DNA of 64,000 nucleotides from DASSQJ01 sp963773655 (GCA_963773655.1 CAVZBX010000001.1:124001-188000); one strand, 5' to 3'. Positions 1 through 12,047 are shown, numbered from the stretch's first letter. Notes: a model not told the origin generated them from the letters alone. Made by a program: numbers and translations.

Positions 1-1
1 C

Positions 2-232
2 CAGGAGATCCTGGCGTTCGAGCGGCAGTGGTGGAAGTACGCGGGCTCGAAGGAGACCGCCATCAAGGAGCTCTTCGACATGAGCTCCACGCGCTACTAC
101 CAGGTGCTCAACGGACTCATCGACGACCCCACGGCGCTCGCGCACGACCCGATGCTCGTCAAGCGGCTGCGCCGGCTGCGGGCGAGCCGTCAGCGGGCCC
201 GCTCGGCCCGCCGCCTCGGACTGGATCCCTGA
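2..232 (+). CDS. DUF3263 family protein, C-terminal part
   Basis: The frame is open from the left edge, so the start is outside the window; 76 residues and the TGA are visible. The visible part is helical and basic, with an aromatic cluster (QWWKYAG), a KELF segment, then SSTRYYQVLNGLIDDP and an Arg-rich tail. This pattern fits DUF3263, a family of roughly 80-100 residues found in Actinobacteria and with no assigned biochemical role. The SSTRYYQ part resembles a short helix-turn-helix, so DNA binding is possible but inferred. A strong hairpin follows directly and separates it from the convergent DUF3349 gene. Confidence 0.8.
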   Translation, partial: QEILAFERQWWKYAGSKETAIKELFDMSSTRYYQVLNGLIDDPTALAHDPMLVKRLRRLRASRQRARSARRLGLDP

Positions 233-253
233 CCCGGCCGACCCCAGACCAGT

Positions 254-287
254 GACGCCCGTCCGTGAGGGAAGCCGGACGGGCGTC
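254..287. terminator. Bidirectional hairpin terminator
   Basis: A perfect 12-bp inverted repeat, GACGCCCGTCCG at 254-265 and CGGACGGGCGTC at 276-287, with a 10-nt loop. It lies between the convergent DUF3263 and DUF3349 genes, so it can end transcription from both sides. There is no U-tract, as is common for actinobacterial hairpin terminators. Confidence 0.75.
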
Positions 288-357
288 TCTGCGTCCGCGG
301 TCCGGCGGGTGGCCGGCTCGGTGCGGGCCGGCCGCTCGCCGCGGCCCGACCACGCCG

Positions 358-948
358 TCAGGGCAGGTCGGGGTCGGGGAACTCGACCGGCCAGCCCTTC
401 TTCGCGAGCTGGTCGCGGACCCGTCGCAGGTCCTGCTCGCTGGGCTCGACGTGGGTGTAGGACGTGATGGCCTCGGCGATGTCGTCGGGCCCGGCCGGGC
501 TGACGTCGGCCCGGCGCAGCGCCTTGGCGATCTTCTTGACCTCCGAACGGGTCAGCCGCCGCTCGAGCAGGGCGAGGAGCGGCATGTAGTCGTGCTCCGG
601 CACGCCGCCGGGGTAGCCCTCGCGCAGCCAGGCGACGATGCGCGCGAGCGGGCTGCCCTCGCGCGGAGGCGCGTCGTCCTCGCCCTCCTCGGGGCCGCCG
701 AGCGGCCAGCCGCCGAGCACGAGCCTGGCCGAGACGCGGCGGACGTCGGCGTCCTCGGGGATCAGGGCCCTGGCCGCCGTCGGGGAGAGCAGGCCCTGGT
801 CGGCCAGCCGGCGGAGGACGTCATGGGCGGCCTCCTGGCCGAGGCGCTCGTGGAGCACCGACCCGAGCGCGGCCGCCTCGGAGTCGGCGACGCCCTCCGG
901 GAAGCCCTCCCGGATCCACTGGATGACGGAGGCGGACAGCTGCGGCAT
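358..948 (-). CDS. DUF3349 domain protein (two repeats)
   Basis: A 196-residue helical protein made of two related units: SVIQWIREGFPEGV near residue 7 and RIVAWLREGYPGGV near residue 103, each followed by a helical stretch and a GWP motif. This matches DUF3349, a small all-helical actinobacterial family; the usual single-domain member is about 100 residues, so this is a tandem duplication. Function is unknown. The start lies 7 nt after the stop of the small membrane protein and the pit transporter is next upstream, so the three probably form one operon. The same trio is known next to pitA in Mycobacterium tuberculosis, which suggests a link to phosphate uptake (inference). Confidence 0.8.
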   Translation of the reverse strand: MPQLSASVIQWIREGFPEGVADSEAAALGSVLHERLGQEAAHDVLRRLADQGLLSPTAARALIPEDADVRRVSARLVLGGWPLGGPEEGEDDAPPREGSPLARIVAWLREGYPGGVPEHDYMPLLALLERRLTRSEVKKIAKALRRADVSPAGPDDIAEAITSYTHVEPSEQDLRRVRDQLAKKGWPVEFPDPDLP

Positions 949-955
949 TCGACGA

Positions 956-1255
956 TCACTCCTTGTCGACGACGGTGGGGAAGCCGTGCTCGAAGCTGAC
1001 GCTCATGCCGGCGCCGCCCGCGACGATCATCGTCAGGCCGAGGACGACGCCGCCGACGACGACGGCGTAGCAGAGCCAGGCGAGGAAGCGGCCGGTGGGG
1101 TGCGGCCGGTCGTGGCTGAGCTCGGCGTCGCCACCGGTGCCCCAGGCCGAGGCCCGGATCCCGACGGCGAAGACCGCGGGCAGGCCGGCGCCGAAGACCA
1201 GGCCCACCAGGAGGACGCGCCACGAGGCGTCGAGGGCGAGGATGATGCTGTTCAC
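956..1255 (-). CDS. Small two-helix membrane protein, pit operon
   Basis: A 99-residue protein starting with GTG (VNSIILALDASWRV). The start is chosen because GAGGAG sits 6-11 nt upstream and the frame begins just after the pit stop codon. It has two hydrophobic segments, about residues 12-32 and 58-81, separated by a hydrophilic loop rich in Gly, Asp and His. No known domain is recognised. Its place between the phosphate transporter and the DUF3349 gene, 11 nt from the first and 7 nt from the second, suggests translation as part of one operon and a helper role at the membrane. Confidence 0.75.
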   Translation of the reverse strand: MNSIILALDASWRVLLVGLVFGAGLPAVFAVGIRASAWGTGGDAELSHDRPHPTGRFLAWLCYAVVVGGVVLGLTMIVAGGAGMSVSFEHGFPTVVDKE

Positions 1256-1266
1256 GGGGGCTCCTC

Positions 1267-2493
1267 TCAGCGGACCTGGTCGGTGGGGTGCTCGGCGGGA
1301 TGCTGGCTGCCCGGTCGACCCTCCCACTCGTCGTTGACGTTGTGGGCGCCGATCGGGGCGCGTCGGGCCCGGAACCACATCCAGCTGGCGAAACCCAGGA
1401 GGAGGAGGAAGACCACGATGGCGCCGAGCGCGCCACCGATGGCGTTGGCGACGACCCACGTGAGGGCACCCACCAGGGCGGCCGAGGGCAGGGTGATCGC
1501 CCACGCCGCCACCATCCGCCCGGCGACGTTCCACCGCACCGGTGCCCGGCGACCGACGCCCGAGCCGAGGATCGAGCCGGTCGCGACGTGCGTCGTCGAG
1601 AGGGCGAATCCGAGGTGGCTGGAGGACAGGATGACCGCGGCCGAGCTGCTCTCGGCGGCCATGCCCTGCGCCGGTGAGATCTCGATCAGCCCCTTGCCGA
1701 GCGTCCGGATGATCCGCCAGCCGCCGATCCACGTGCCGAGGGCGATCGCGACGGCGGCCGTCACCTTGACCCAGAACGGCACCGCCTCGGTGTCGGTCCA
1801 GTACCCGGCGGCGATGAGGGCGAGCGTCATCACACCCATGGTCTTCTGGGCGTCGTTGGTGCCGTGCGCCAGCGAGACGAGCGAGGCCGAGCCGACCTGG
1901 CCCCAGCGGAACCCGCGCTGGCGGTAGCGCTCGGTCACGCCCTGGGTGATCTTGAAGACCAGCCAGGTGCCGACGGCCGCGACGACGATCGCGATGACGG
2001 GGGAGAGCACCGCAGGGAGGAGGATCTTGCCGACCACGCCTCCGAGCTTGTCGCCCTCGCCGGTCCACTTCACGCCGGTGAACCCCAGGCCCGCGATCGT
2101 GGAGCCGACGAGGCCCCCGAGCAGCGCGTGGGACGAGCTGGACGGCAGGCCGTAGAGCCAGGTGAACAGGTTCCACACGATGCCGCCGACGAGGCCGGCG
2201 AGGATGATGAGGAGCAGCGCCTGACCACCGTCGGCGAGCAGCTCGGCCTTCGGTGCGCCGGACGGGTCCTGGATGTCGACGACGGCGTTCGTGATGGTCA
2301 GGGCCACCTGGACGGACAGGAACGCACCGACGAGGTTGAGGATCGCCGACAGCCCGACCGCCACCTTGGGCTTCAGGGCACCGGTGGCGATGGAGGTGGC
2401 CATCGCGTTGCCGGTGTCGTGGAACCCGTTGGTGAAGTCGAAGGCCAGCGCGGTGACGATGACCAGCACGAGGATGACGGTTGCTGCGTCCAC
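1267..2493 (-). CDS. pitA: Low-affinity inorganic phosphate transporter (Pit)
   Basis: A 408-residue polytopic membrane protein of the PiT family, which moves metal-phosphate complexes or phosphate with a cation across the cytoplasmic membrane. The N terminus carries the family signature ALAFDFTNGFHDTGNAMA near residues 16-33; the second signature is seen as GLPSSSSHALLGGLVG, and a third repeat as SLAHGTNDAQKTMGV. About ten hydrophobic segments are visible. The C-terminal 40 residues are hydrophilic and cytosolic-looking. It is the first gene of an operon with a small membrane protein and a DUF3349 protein. No PhoU-like gene is adjacent. Family assignment is secure; transport direction and cation are from family knowledge. 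Confidence 0.93.
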   Translation of the reverse strand: MDAATVILVLVIVTALAFDFTNGFHDTGNAMATSIATGALKPKVAVGLSAILNLVGAFLSVQVALTITNAVVDIQDPSGAPKAELLADGGQALLLIILAGLVGGIVWNLFTWLYGLPSSSSHALLGGLVGSTIAGLGFTGVKWTGEGDKLGGVVGKILLPAVLSPVIAIVVAAVGTWLVFKITQGVTERYRQRGFRWGQVGSASLVSLAHGTNDAQKTMGVMTLALIAAGYWTDTEAVPFWVKVTAAVAIALGTWIGGWRIIRTLGKGLIEISPAQGMAAESSSAAVILSSSHLGFALSTTHVATGSILGSGVGRRAPVRWNVAGRMVAAWAITLPSAALVGALTWVVANAIGGALGAIVVFLLLLGFASWMWFRARRAPIGAHNVNDEWEGRPGSQHPAEHPTDQVR

Positions 2494-2588
2494 GAGCGAT
2501 CAGTGTGGGGTCGCCACCCCCGGTTCACCAACCCCCGGGGTGTCGTTCACCTGCCGTTCACCCGCCACCGACCTGACACCATGGCCCG

Positions 2589-3053
2589 ATGACCGACCTC
2601 GACTGGAGCACCCCGGAGGGCCTGGCTGCGATCCGGGCGCACCTCGCCGACCGGATCGAGGGCTGGCGCCCGCCCGTGGCCCACGCGGTGGGCCTGAGCC
2701 CCGCCTCCTCCTCGCCCGAGTGGGTGTTCCCGCACGTGGGCGCCCCGGGGCGCGCGCACGCCCTGCCCGCCGTCGTCCTGGCGACGGTGGTCGGGCACGA
2801 CGGCTCGACGGCGACGCTGGACCTCGCCCGGGCCGACCTCGCCGCCGCCGTCGACTCACTGGCGCCGGCGGAGGCCTGCCCGAGCGTGGAGCTCCCCGAG
2901 CTCGGGGCGTGGCGCGAGGTGCTCGCCGAGCTCGAGTCCAACCCGGCCCGCACCGCGGTCGCGGTCTTCGTCGCCGACCTCGCCGACCCGGTGAGCTCCG
3001 AGGCCGACGGCTCGATGAGGGTGACCTTCGAGGGGCACCACCCCTCGCTCTGA
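2589..3053 (+). CDS. Hypothetical protein, upstream of groEL
   Basis: A 154-residue acidic soluble protein, start ATG, with strong actinobacterial codon use. It contains no signal peptide or membrane segment. Visible stretches are SPEWVFPHVGAPGRAHALPAVVLATV and a C-terminal DPVSSEADGSMRVTFEGH, looking like an alpha/beta fold. I do not recognise the family. It is divergent from the pit operon with 95 bp between them, and ends 64 bp before the CIRCE elements of groEL, so it is likely a separate transcription unit. Confidence 0.7.
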   Translation: MTDLDWSTPEGLAAIRAHLADRIEGWRPPVAHAVGLSPASSSPEWVFPHVGAPGRAHALPAVVLATVVGHDGSTATLDLARADLAAAVDSLAPAEACPSVELPELGAWREVLAELESNPARTAVAVFVADLADPVSSEADGSMRVTFEGHHPSL

Positions 3054-3117
3054 CCACCGCCGCGCCGGCCGCCGGGCGGCCGACGTGGCCCGAACCGGTA
3101 CCGGCCGGGGTCCGCCG

Positions 3118-3144
3118 TTTGCACTCTCCGGGTGAGAGTGCCAA
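3118..3144. promoter_or_regulatory. CIRCE operator 1 (HrcA site)
   Basis: TTTGCACTC-N9-GAGTGCCAA, an inverted repeat with the exact 9-bp spacing of the CIRCE consensus TTAGCACTC-N9-GAGTGCTAA. HrcA binds this element to repress chaperonin genes and releases it on heat shock. It lies 154 bp before the groEL start. Confidence 0.93.
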
Positions 3145-3152
3145 TAATGGCG

Positions 3153-3179
3153 TTAGCACTCTCATGCTGAGAGTGACAG
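3153..3179. promoter_or_regulatory. CIRCE operator 2 (HrcA site)
   Basis: TTAGCACTC-N9-GAGTGACAG. The left arm is identical to the CIRCE consensus and the right arm has two mismatches. The second element starts 8 bp after the first, a tandem arrangement that usually gives tighter HrcA repression. Confidence 0.9.
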
Positions 3180-3297
3180 CAGCCGACCGGTCCGGTGAGG
3201 GTCGGGGGTCGACGGTGACGTGAGCCGCGGCCACCCGGTCCGTCCGTCGCGGGCACCGCCCGGTCCCCCTTCGATTCGCGTGGGAGGAACCACCCGA

Positions 3298-4923
<1,626 letters not shown>

Positions 4924-4943
4924 GCCCACCCGCCGACGGTCGC

Positions 4944-4979
4944 CGACGGGCGCTCCTCCTCCGGGAGGGGCGCCCGTCG
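4944..4979 (+). terminator. groEL terminator hairpin
   Basis: Perfect 10-bp stem CGACGGGCGC / GCGCCCGTCG separated by 16 nt that can partly pair internally (TCCTCC with GGGAGG). It starts 20 bp after the groEL stop codon. No U-tract. Confidence 0.7.
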
Positions 4980-5055
4980 CCGTCTCCGCGGCACCGGCCG
5001 CTCCCGGTGCGTCGCTCCACAGCCGTGGCGCAGATCCGCGGGGCAGGATGGGGCG

Positions 5056-6816
<1,761 letters not shown>

Positions 6817-6858
6817 CGTTGTCGCAGTCCGAGCACCCACACCCGGAGGACGACACGC

Positions 6859-7635
6859 ATGCAGGTCGCCGAGCCCACCGACGAGCAGGTCCCCACGCGG
6901 ACGGCCGCCGCGCGCGTCGTCGGGCTCAGCAAGGTCTACGGCGCGGGTGAGACCCGGGTCGTGGCGCTCGACGACGTCACCCTGGACCTCGCCGCGGGGG
7001 AGTTCACCGCCGTCATGGGCAGGTCCGGGTCGGGCAAGTCGACCCTGATGCACTGCGCCGCCGGGCTCGACGACGCGACCTCCGGGCACGTCTACCTCGG
7101 CGACGTCGACCTCACCGGACTCAAGGAGCGGGCGCTCACCGAGCTGCGCCGCGACCGGATCGGCTTCGTCTTCCAGGCGTTCAACCTCGTGCCCACCCTC
7201 ACCGCCCAGGAGAACATCCTCCTCCCGCTCGCCATCGCCGGCCGCCGGCCCGACCCCGGGTGGTTCGACGAGGTCGTCGACACCGTGAAGCTGCGCGACC
7301 GCCTGGGGCACCGCCCGGGTGAGCTCTCCGGTGGCCAGCAGCAGCGGGTGGCCTGTGCAAGGGCCCTCGTCGGGCGGCCCGACATCGTCTTCGCCGACGA
7401 GCCCACCGGCAACCTCGACTCGACCTCCGGCGCCGAGGTCCTCGGGTTCCTCCGCGCCGCCGTCGACCAGCACGACCAGACCGTCGTCATGGTCACCCAT
7501 GATCCCGGCGCCGCCAGCTGGACCGACCGGGTGGTCTTCCTCGCCGACGGCAAGGTCGTCGACGAGCTGCGCGAGCCGACGCCCGAGCGCGTCCTCGAGC
7601 GGATGGCGGCGCTCGACCGCCCCACCGGGGCCTGA
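6859..7635 (+). CDS. ABC transporter ATP-binding protein (MacB/LolD type)
   Basis: A 258-residue ATPase that energises the adjacent FtsX-like permease. Walker A is GRSGSGKST (residues 54-62), the Q-loop region is FVFQAFNLVPTL, the signature is LSGGQQQR near 156 and Walker B is IVFADEPTGNLD near 176; the H-loop is MVTHDP. The LTELRRDRIGFVFQ and LVPTLTAQEN features are typical of the MacB/LolD/FtsE group. About 17 hydrophilic residues precede the domain. The permease starts 2 nt after the stop, so the two are translationally coupled. Probable role is export or extraction of a lipid, peptide or drug; the substrate cannot be read from sequence. Confidence 0.93.
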   Translation: MQVAEPTDEQVPTRTAAARVVGLSKVYGAGETRVVALDDVTLDLAAGEFTAVMGRSGSGKSTLMHCAAGLDDATSGHVYLGDVDLTGLKERALTELRRDRIGFVFQAFNLVPTLTAQENILLPLAIAGRRPDPGWFDEVVDTVKLRDRLGHRPGELSGGQQQRVACARALVGRPDIVFADEPTGNLDSTSGAEVLGFLRAAVDQHDQTVVMVTHDPGAASWTDRVVFLADGKVVDELREPTPERVLERMAALDRPTGA

Positions 7636-7637
7636 GG

Positions 7638-10187
7638 GTGCTCCGCGCGACGTGGCGAGGGATCCTCGCCCACAAGGTCCGCCTGCTCCTCAGCATGGTG
7701 GCGGTCGTGCTCGGCGTGGCCTTCGTCGCCGGGTCCTACGTCTTCACCGACACCCTCGGCCGCGCCTTCACCGGCCTCACCCAGGGGGCTGTCGGCGACG
7801 TCATCGTGCGGCCCGACGGCTCGGGTGGCCGCGGGGGGATCGGCGTCCCCACCGGCAGCACCGTGCCCGACTCGCTCGTCGCCGAGCTCGCCGCCGTCCC
7901 CGGTGCCGAGCGGGCCGACGGGCGGATCACCTCCTTCGGCACCTTCGTCGTCGCCGCCGACGGCCGGCTGCTCGGGGGTGGTGGCCCGCCGGGCATCGCG
8001 GTCAGCTACAGCCCCGGCCCGGCGGCCGACGGGCTCCCCACCGCGACCCTCGTCAGCGGCGACTGGCCCACCGAGGACGGCCAGGTGCTCATCGACGCCC
8101 GCACCGCCGCCGAGTCCGGCTACCGGATCGGTGACGAGGTCTCGCTGATCACCTCGACGGCCCAGCCGCGACTCGAACGCACCTTCGTCGGCACCGCGGA
8201 GTTCGGGGGCACCTCGCTCGTCGGCGCGAGCGTCGTCATGCTCAGCCCCGGCGACGCCCAGCAGGTCTACCTCGGCGGCGAGGACGCCTGGTCGCAGATC
8301 TGGGTCACGGCGGCCTCCGGGACGAGCCAGGACGAGCTCAAGGCGGCGGTCGACGAGGTGGTTCCCGAGGGCTTCGAGTCGACGACGGGGGCCGCCGCGG
8401 CCGAGCGTGCCGCGACCCGCATCGACGAGGCGCTGTCGTTCGTCACCACCTTCCTCCTCGTCTTCGCCGGCGTCGCGCTGACCGTCGGCGCCTTCCTCAT
8501 CGTCAACACCTTCTCCATCCTCGTGGCGCAGCGCAGCCGCGAGCTGGCCCTGTTCCGGGCGATCGGCGCCAGCCGTCGGCAGGTGGCCGGCAGCGTGCTC
8601 CTCGAGGCAGGGGTCGTCGGGTTCGTGGGCTCGGCGATCGGCGTCGGGCTCGGCATCCTCCTCGCGATCGCGATCAAGGCGGTGTTCGCGCGGATCGGGC
8701 TCGACCTCAGCCAGAACGAGCTCGTGCTGCGTCCGCGCACCGTCCTGGTCGCGCTCGTCGTCGGCGTCGTCGTCACCCTCGTGGCCGCCTACCTGCCCGC
8801 CCGGCGCGCGGGGCGGGTGCCGCCGGTGGCGGCGATGCGCGACGACGCGGCGCTCGCCGAGGGCGGGATGCGCTGGCGCCTGGTCGTCGGCGGGGTGCTC
8901 CTCGTCGCCGGTGTCGTCGGGATGGCCGGCGGCCTCGCCGGATGGGGCAGCGAACCCACCTACGTGCTCGGCGTCGGCATCTTCGGCGTGCTCGTGGGCA
9001 CGGCGCTGGTGAGCCCGGTGGTGGGGCGCCCGGTGCTCGCCTCGCTCGGATGGGCGTACCGGCGCAGCTTCGGGGCGGTGGGCCGGATGGCCGAGCAGAA
9101 CTCGCGCCGCAACCCGCGCCGAACCGGCGCGACCGCCTCGGCCCTGATGATCGGGGTCTCGCTCGTCACCCTGATGGCGGTGCTCGGGGCCTCGGCCAAG
9201 GCCAGCATCGACAAGGCCCTGGCCGAGGACGTCATCGCCGACTTCGTCGTGTCCAACGTCGTGGGGCAGGGCTTCTCGGCGGCCATCGCGGACGGCATCG
9301 AGCAGGTGGACGGCGTCGGGGAGGTGCTGCGGGTGCGCGGCGCCCGCGTGGAGGTCGACGGCGACGGCGAGTTCGCCGGGGCCGTCGACCCCGCCGCGCT
9401 CGCGGCCGTCGCCGCCCCCACGGTGGTCGAGGGGTCGCTCGGCGACCTCGGCGCGGACGGCGTCGCGTTGTCGGCCGACTACGCGGCCGAGACCGGGCTG
9501 GGCGTCGGCTCCCCGGTGACGCTCGGCTACGCCGGCGACGAGGTCGAGGCGACGGTCGTGGCCGTGTACGAGCCGGACATCGTGCTCACCGGCGACGCGA
9601 CGATGTCGCTCGACGGCTTCGACGCGCTCGGTGTGCCCCCGACCGACCGTGGGGTCTACGTGACCGCGGCCCCCGGCGCCGACAGGGACGCCTTGCGCGC
9701 CGGGATCGAGGCGACCGTCCAGGACCTGCCGACCGTGGGCGTCAACGACCAGGCGGAGTTCGCCGAGCAGCAGCGCGGCCCGATCGACCGGCTGCTCTTC
9801 ATCGTCTACGCGCTGCTCGGTCTCGCCGTCGTCATCGCCGTGCTCGGCATCGTCAACACCCTGGCCCTCTCGGTGGTCGAGCGGGTCCGTGAGATCGGTC
9901 TGCTGCGCGCCGTGGGCCTCTCGCGCCGGCAGCTGCGCACCATGCTGCGCCTGGAGTCGGTCGCGATCGCGGTGCTCGGCGCGGTGCTCGGCATCGTGCT
10001 CGGGCTCGCCTTCGCCGTGGCGCTCCAGCGCTCGCTCGTCGACGACGGCATCGACGTGCTCGCGGTTCCGTGGGGTCAGCTGGCGCTGTTCATCGCCGTA
10101 GCGGCCCTGGTGGGCGTGCTCGCCGCGCTGTGGCCCGGCCGCCGGGCCGCTCGGCTCGACGTGCTGCGCGCCATCGCCACCGAGTAG
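7638..10187 (+). CDS. ABC transporter permease, FtsX family, two-unit
   Basis: An 849-residue permease starting with GTG two bases after the ATPase gene. An N-terminal membrane helix (about 14-36) is followed by a MacB-like extracytoplasmic domain, then an FtsX domain with helices near 270-293, 318-342 and 375-395. Two extra helices (about 415-460) lead to a second half with another extracytoplasmic domain and a second FtsX domain (about 715-840). The coupling motif RSRELALFRAIGASRRQV is repeated as RVREIGLLRAVGLSRRQL, showing internal duplication. This is the common actinobacterial form in which one long permease replaces a dimer. It acts in the cytoplasmic membrane with the upstream ATPase. 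Confidence 0.92.
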   Translation: MLRATWRGILAHKVRLLLSMVAVVLGVAFVAGSYVFTDTLGRAFTGLTQGAVGDVIVRPDGSGGRGGIGVPTGSTVPDSLVAELAAVPGAERADGRITSFGTFVVAADGRLLGGGGPPGIAVSYSPGPAADGLPTATLVSGDWPTEDGQVLIDARTAAESGYRIGDEVSLITSTAQPRLERTFVGTAEFGGTSLVGASVVMLSPGDAQQVYLGGEDAWSQIWVTAASGTSQDELKAAVDEVVPEGFESTTGAAAAERAATRIDEALSFVTTFLLVFAGVALTVGAFLIVNTFSILVAQRSRELALFRAIGASRRQVAGSVLLEAGVVGFVGSAIGVGLGILLAIAIKAVFARIGLDLSQNELVLRPRTVLVALVVGVVVTLVAAYLPARRAGRVPPVAAMRDDAALAEGGMRWRLVVGGVLLVAGVVGMAGGLAGWGSEPTYVLGVGIFGVLVGTALVSPVVGRPVLASLGWAYRRSFGAVGRMAEQNSRRNPRRTGATASALMIGVSLVTLMAVLGASAKASIDKALAEDVIADFVVSNVVGQGFSAAIADGIEQVDGVGEVLRVRGARVEVDGDGEFAGAVDPAALAAVAAPTVVEGSLGDLGADGVALSADYAAETGLGVGSPVTLGYAGDEVEATVVAVYEPDIVLTGDATMSLDGFDALGVPPTDRGVYVTAAPGADRDALRAGIEATVQDLPTVGVNDQAEFAEQQRGPIDRLLFIVYALLGLAVVIAVLGIVNTLALSVVERVREIGLLRAVGLSRRQLRTMLRLESVAIAVLGAVLGIVLGLAFAVALQRSLVDDGIDVLAVPWGQLALFIAVAALVGVLAALWPGRRAARLDVLRAIATE

Positions 10188-10220
10188 CAGCGGCGACCGG
10201 ACGGGCCGACCCCCGGCCGC

Positions 10221-10511
10221 TCAGGTGAACATCCGCACCGCCTGGGCCTCGGTCTCGGCGTACTGGGTGCCTGCCGCGGCGAGCACCCGGCCGATGCTGT
10301 CGAGCGACTCGCGCACCTGCTGCTGGGTGGCCCGCCACTGGGCGACCACACCCTGGAACTGCGCCGACGCCGAGCCGGTCCAGGCGTCCTGGAGGCCGGT
10401 GAGGCGCGCCAGCATCTGCGCCACCTCGCCCTCGATCTCGGCCGAGATGCGTGCGACGTCGCCCGCCGCGCACGCGATGCGGTCGGTGTCGACCTGGAAC
10501 TGTGCTGCCAT
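10221..10511 (-). CDS. WXG100 (ESAT-6-like) family protein
   Basis: A 96-residue helical hairpin protein, length exactly in the WXG100 range. The central turn is DAWTGSASAQF (W-T-G near residue 43), flanked by two amphipathic helices; the C terminus ends in VRMFT. The ATG at 10511 is preferred over upstream starts because it gives the family length and begins MAAQFQVDTDRIA. WXG100 proteins are typically exported by type VII (ESX) machinery as dimers. No FtsK/EccC-like ATPase or partner gene is nearby, so it is an orphan substrate or acts with a distant system. It converges with the ABC permease gene. Confidence 0.9.
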   Translation of the reverse strand: MAAQFQVDTDRIACAAGDVARISAEIEGEVAQMLARLTGLQDAWTGSASAQFQGVVAQWRATQQQVRESLDSIGRVLAAAGTQYAETEAQAVRMFT

Positions 10512-10633
10512 GTGAGGTCCCCCCTCGGGTCGAGGCCGCCCCGGCCGGGCGGCCACTGGGCACCGACGCTACGGCCGGGGCCGAGGCCGACCGTGGAGTT
10601 GTCCACAGGCGCGGGGCACCTACGATCGGGGCC

Positions 10634-11410
10634 GTGGCCATCCTCATCGACCCGCCGCGCGCCGAGGCGCACGGGCGACGGTGGTCCCACCTCGTCAGCG
10701 ACACGAGCACCGACGAGCTGCACGCCTTCGCGCAGGCCCTCGGCATCCCCCGCCGGGCCTTCGAGGGCGACCACTACGACGTGCCGGAGGAGCGCTACAC
10801 GGAGGTCGTTGCCGCCGGCGCCGCCGAGGTGGGCCCGCGCGAGCTGCTGCGGGCCCTCCAGGCGAGCGGCCTGCGCCTGCGGAAGCGGCGAGGCGACACC
10901 GGGGTGGCACGGGTGCTCGGCGTGAGCTTCCCCGACGGCACCACCGCGGACGTCGACCTGGTCCGCTCCGAGCGCGAGGTCGACGAGCGGCGGGTGTTCG
11001 CCGCCGTAGTGCTCGTCCGCGACGCCGCGGGCGACCACGTCGTGGTCCGGTCCGTGCGCCGCGACCAGTGGAGCGCACCTGGTGGGTGGAGGGAGCCACC
11101 GGAGTCGGTGCGCGCGAACGCGGTCCGCGAGGTGGCGGAGGAGTGCGGCCTGGTCGTGGACCCCGGGTGGCTGCGGCCGGTCGGGTACGAGCGCTTCCAC
11201 CACGGGAACAGCGGGGGGCTGTGGCGCGCGGGGCAGGACCTGATGCAGGTCTACGCGGTCGACCTGCCCGGCGTCCGCCCCGGGCTGGGTTCGGTGCTCG
11301 ACGACACCGACGACCGGCGCTGGGTCGGCTGGGACGAGCTCGTGGCGCTCCTCGGCGACCAGTTCCACTGGCCGCTCGTCGAGGCCGTCCTCAGGCCGCC
11401 AGCCGGGTGA
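10634..11410 (+). CDS. DUF4031-Nudix hydrolase fusion
   Basis: A 258-residue two-domain protein. Residues 1-75 are a DUF4031 domain (AILIDPPRAEAHGRRWSHL, LGIPRRAFEGDHYDVP), a small metal-site-looking module. Residues about 115-255 are a Nudix domain with a perfect Nudix box, G-x5-E-x7-REVAEECGL, in the segment around residues 155-177. Nudix enzymes cleave nucleoside diphosphates linked to another group and use Mg or Mn. The GTG at 10634 is chosen because the conserved DUF4031 start VAILIDPP begins there. The substrate is unknown. Its last 20 bases overlap the convergent HD-domain gene tail to tail. Confidence 0.88.
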   Translation: MAILIDPPRAEAHGRRWSHLVSDTSTDELHAFAQALGIPRRAFEGDHYDVPEERYTEVVAAGAAEVGPRELLRALQASGLRLRKRRGDTGVARVLGVSFPDGTTADVDLVRSEREVDERRVFAAVVLVRDAAGDHVVVRSVRRDQWSAPGGWREPPESVRANAVREVAEECGLVVDPGWLRPVGYERFHHGNSGGLWRAGQDLMQVYAVDLPGVRPGLGSVLDDTDDRRWVGWDELVALLGDQFHWPLVEAVLRPPAG

Positions 11411-12047
11411 GCTCGCGGGCCAGGTTCTCCCGGGCCGCCGGCTCCCACGCTCGCCGGGCGTGGCGGGTGCGGTAGACGTGCTCCCGGCCGAGGAGGGGGC
11501 GCAGGACCTGCGAGCGCGCCCGGGCGTAGTCGGCCGCCGGGACGTGGGAGTACTCCTCCCGGACCTGGCGGCAGTACTCGTCGAAGCGCGCCACGGGGGC
11601 CGACAGGACCCAGAGGTCGGCGTCGTGGAGGACCACCCGGGCGGGGTCGCGCACGCGAGGGCCGAGGTCGTGGTCGGCGGTGTCGAGCACGAGGGTCACG
11701 ACGCGGTCGGTGAGGGCGGTCGGCGCCCCCAGCGCGGTGAGGGCGGTGGCTGCGAGGTCGGCGCTGCGACGCTCGTTGGTGTCGGGCGTGCCCACCGCGT
11801 AGACGGCGTCGTGGAACCAGGCGCCGAGGACGGCGACCGCGGATGCCGCGGGGCTCAGGCCCTCCGCCCGGGCCAGCGCGTCGACCCCGACGAGCACCTC
11901 GGCGAGGTGCCTCGTGCCGTGGTAGTGCCGGTGCGGCTCGCCCCACCGCCGCCAGAGGTCGTCACCGACCCTGCCGGCGGCCGCGCCGTCCACCCCCGGC
12001 AGCGCCCGCTCGACGTCGGAGGACCAGCGTCCTCGCACCGCGTCCAT
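11391..12047 (-). CDS. HD-domain metal-dependent phosphohydrolase
   Basis: A 218-residue soluble protein with HD-superfamily residues: HYHGTRHLAEVL near residue 35 (first His), GAWFHDAVY near 75 (His-Asp pair) and a later VVLHDADLWVL Asp. This is the predicted metal-dependent HD phosphohydrolase type that often starts with W...Y..P.R.YH. ATG 12047 is used because MDAVRGRW is the typical beginning and the upstream frame is antisense-like. Substrate is unknown. The C-terminal coding end overlaps 20 bp with the convergent Nudix gene. Confidence 0.85.
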   Translation of the reverse strand: MDAVRGRWSSDVERALPGVDGAAAGRVGDDLWRRWGEPHRHYHGTRHLAEVLVGVDALARAEGLSPAASAVAVLGAWFHDAVYAVGTPDTNERRSADLAATALTALGAPTALTDRVVTLVLDTADHDLGPRVRDPARVVLHDADLWVLSAPVARFDEYCRQVREEYSHVPAADYARARSQVLRPLLGREHVYRTRHARRAWEPAARENLARELTRLAA

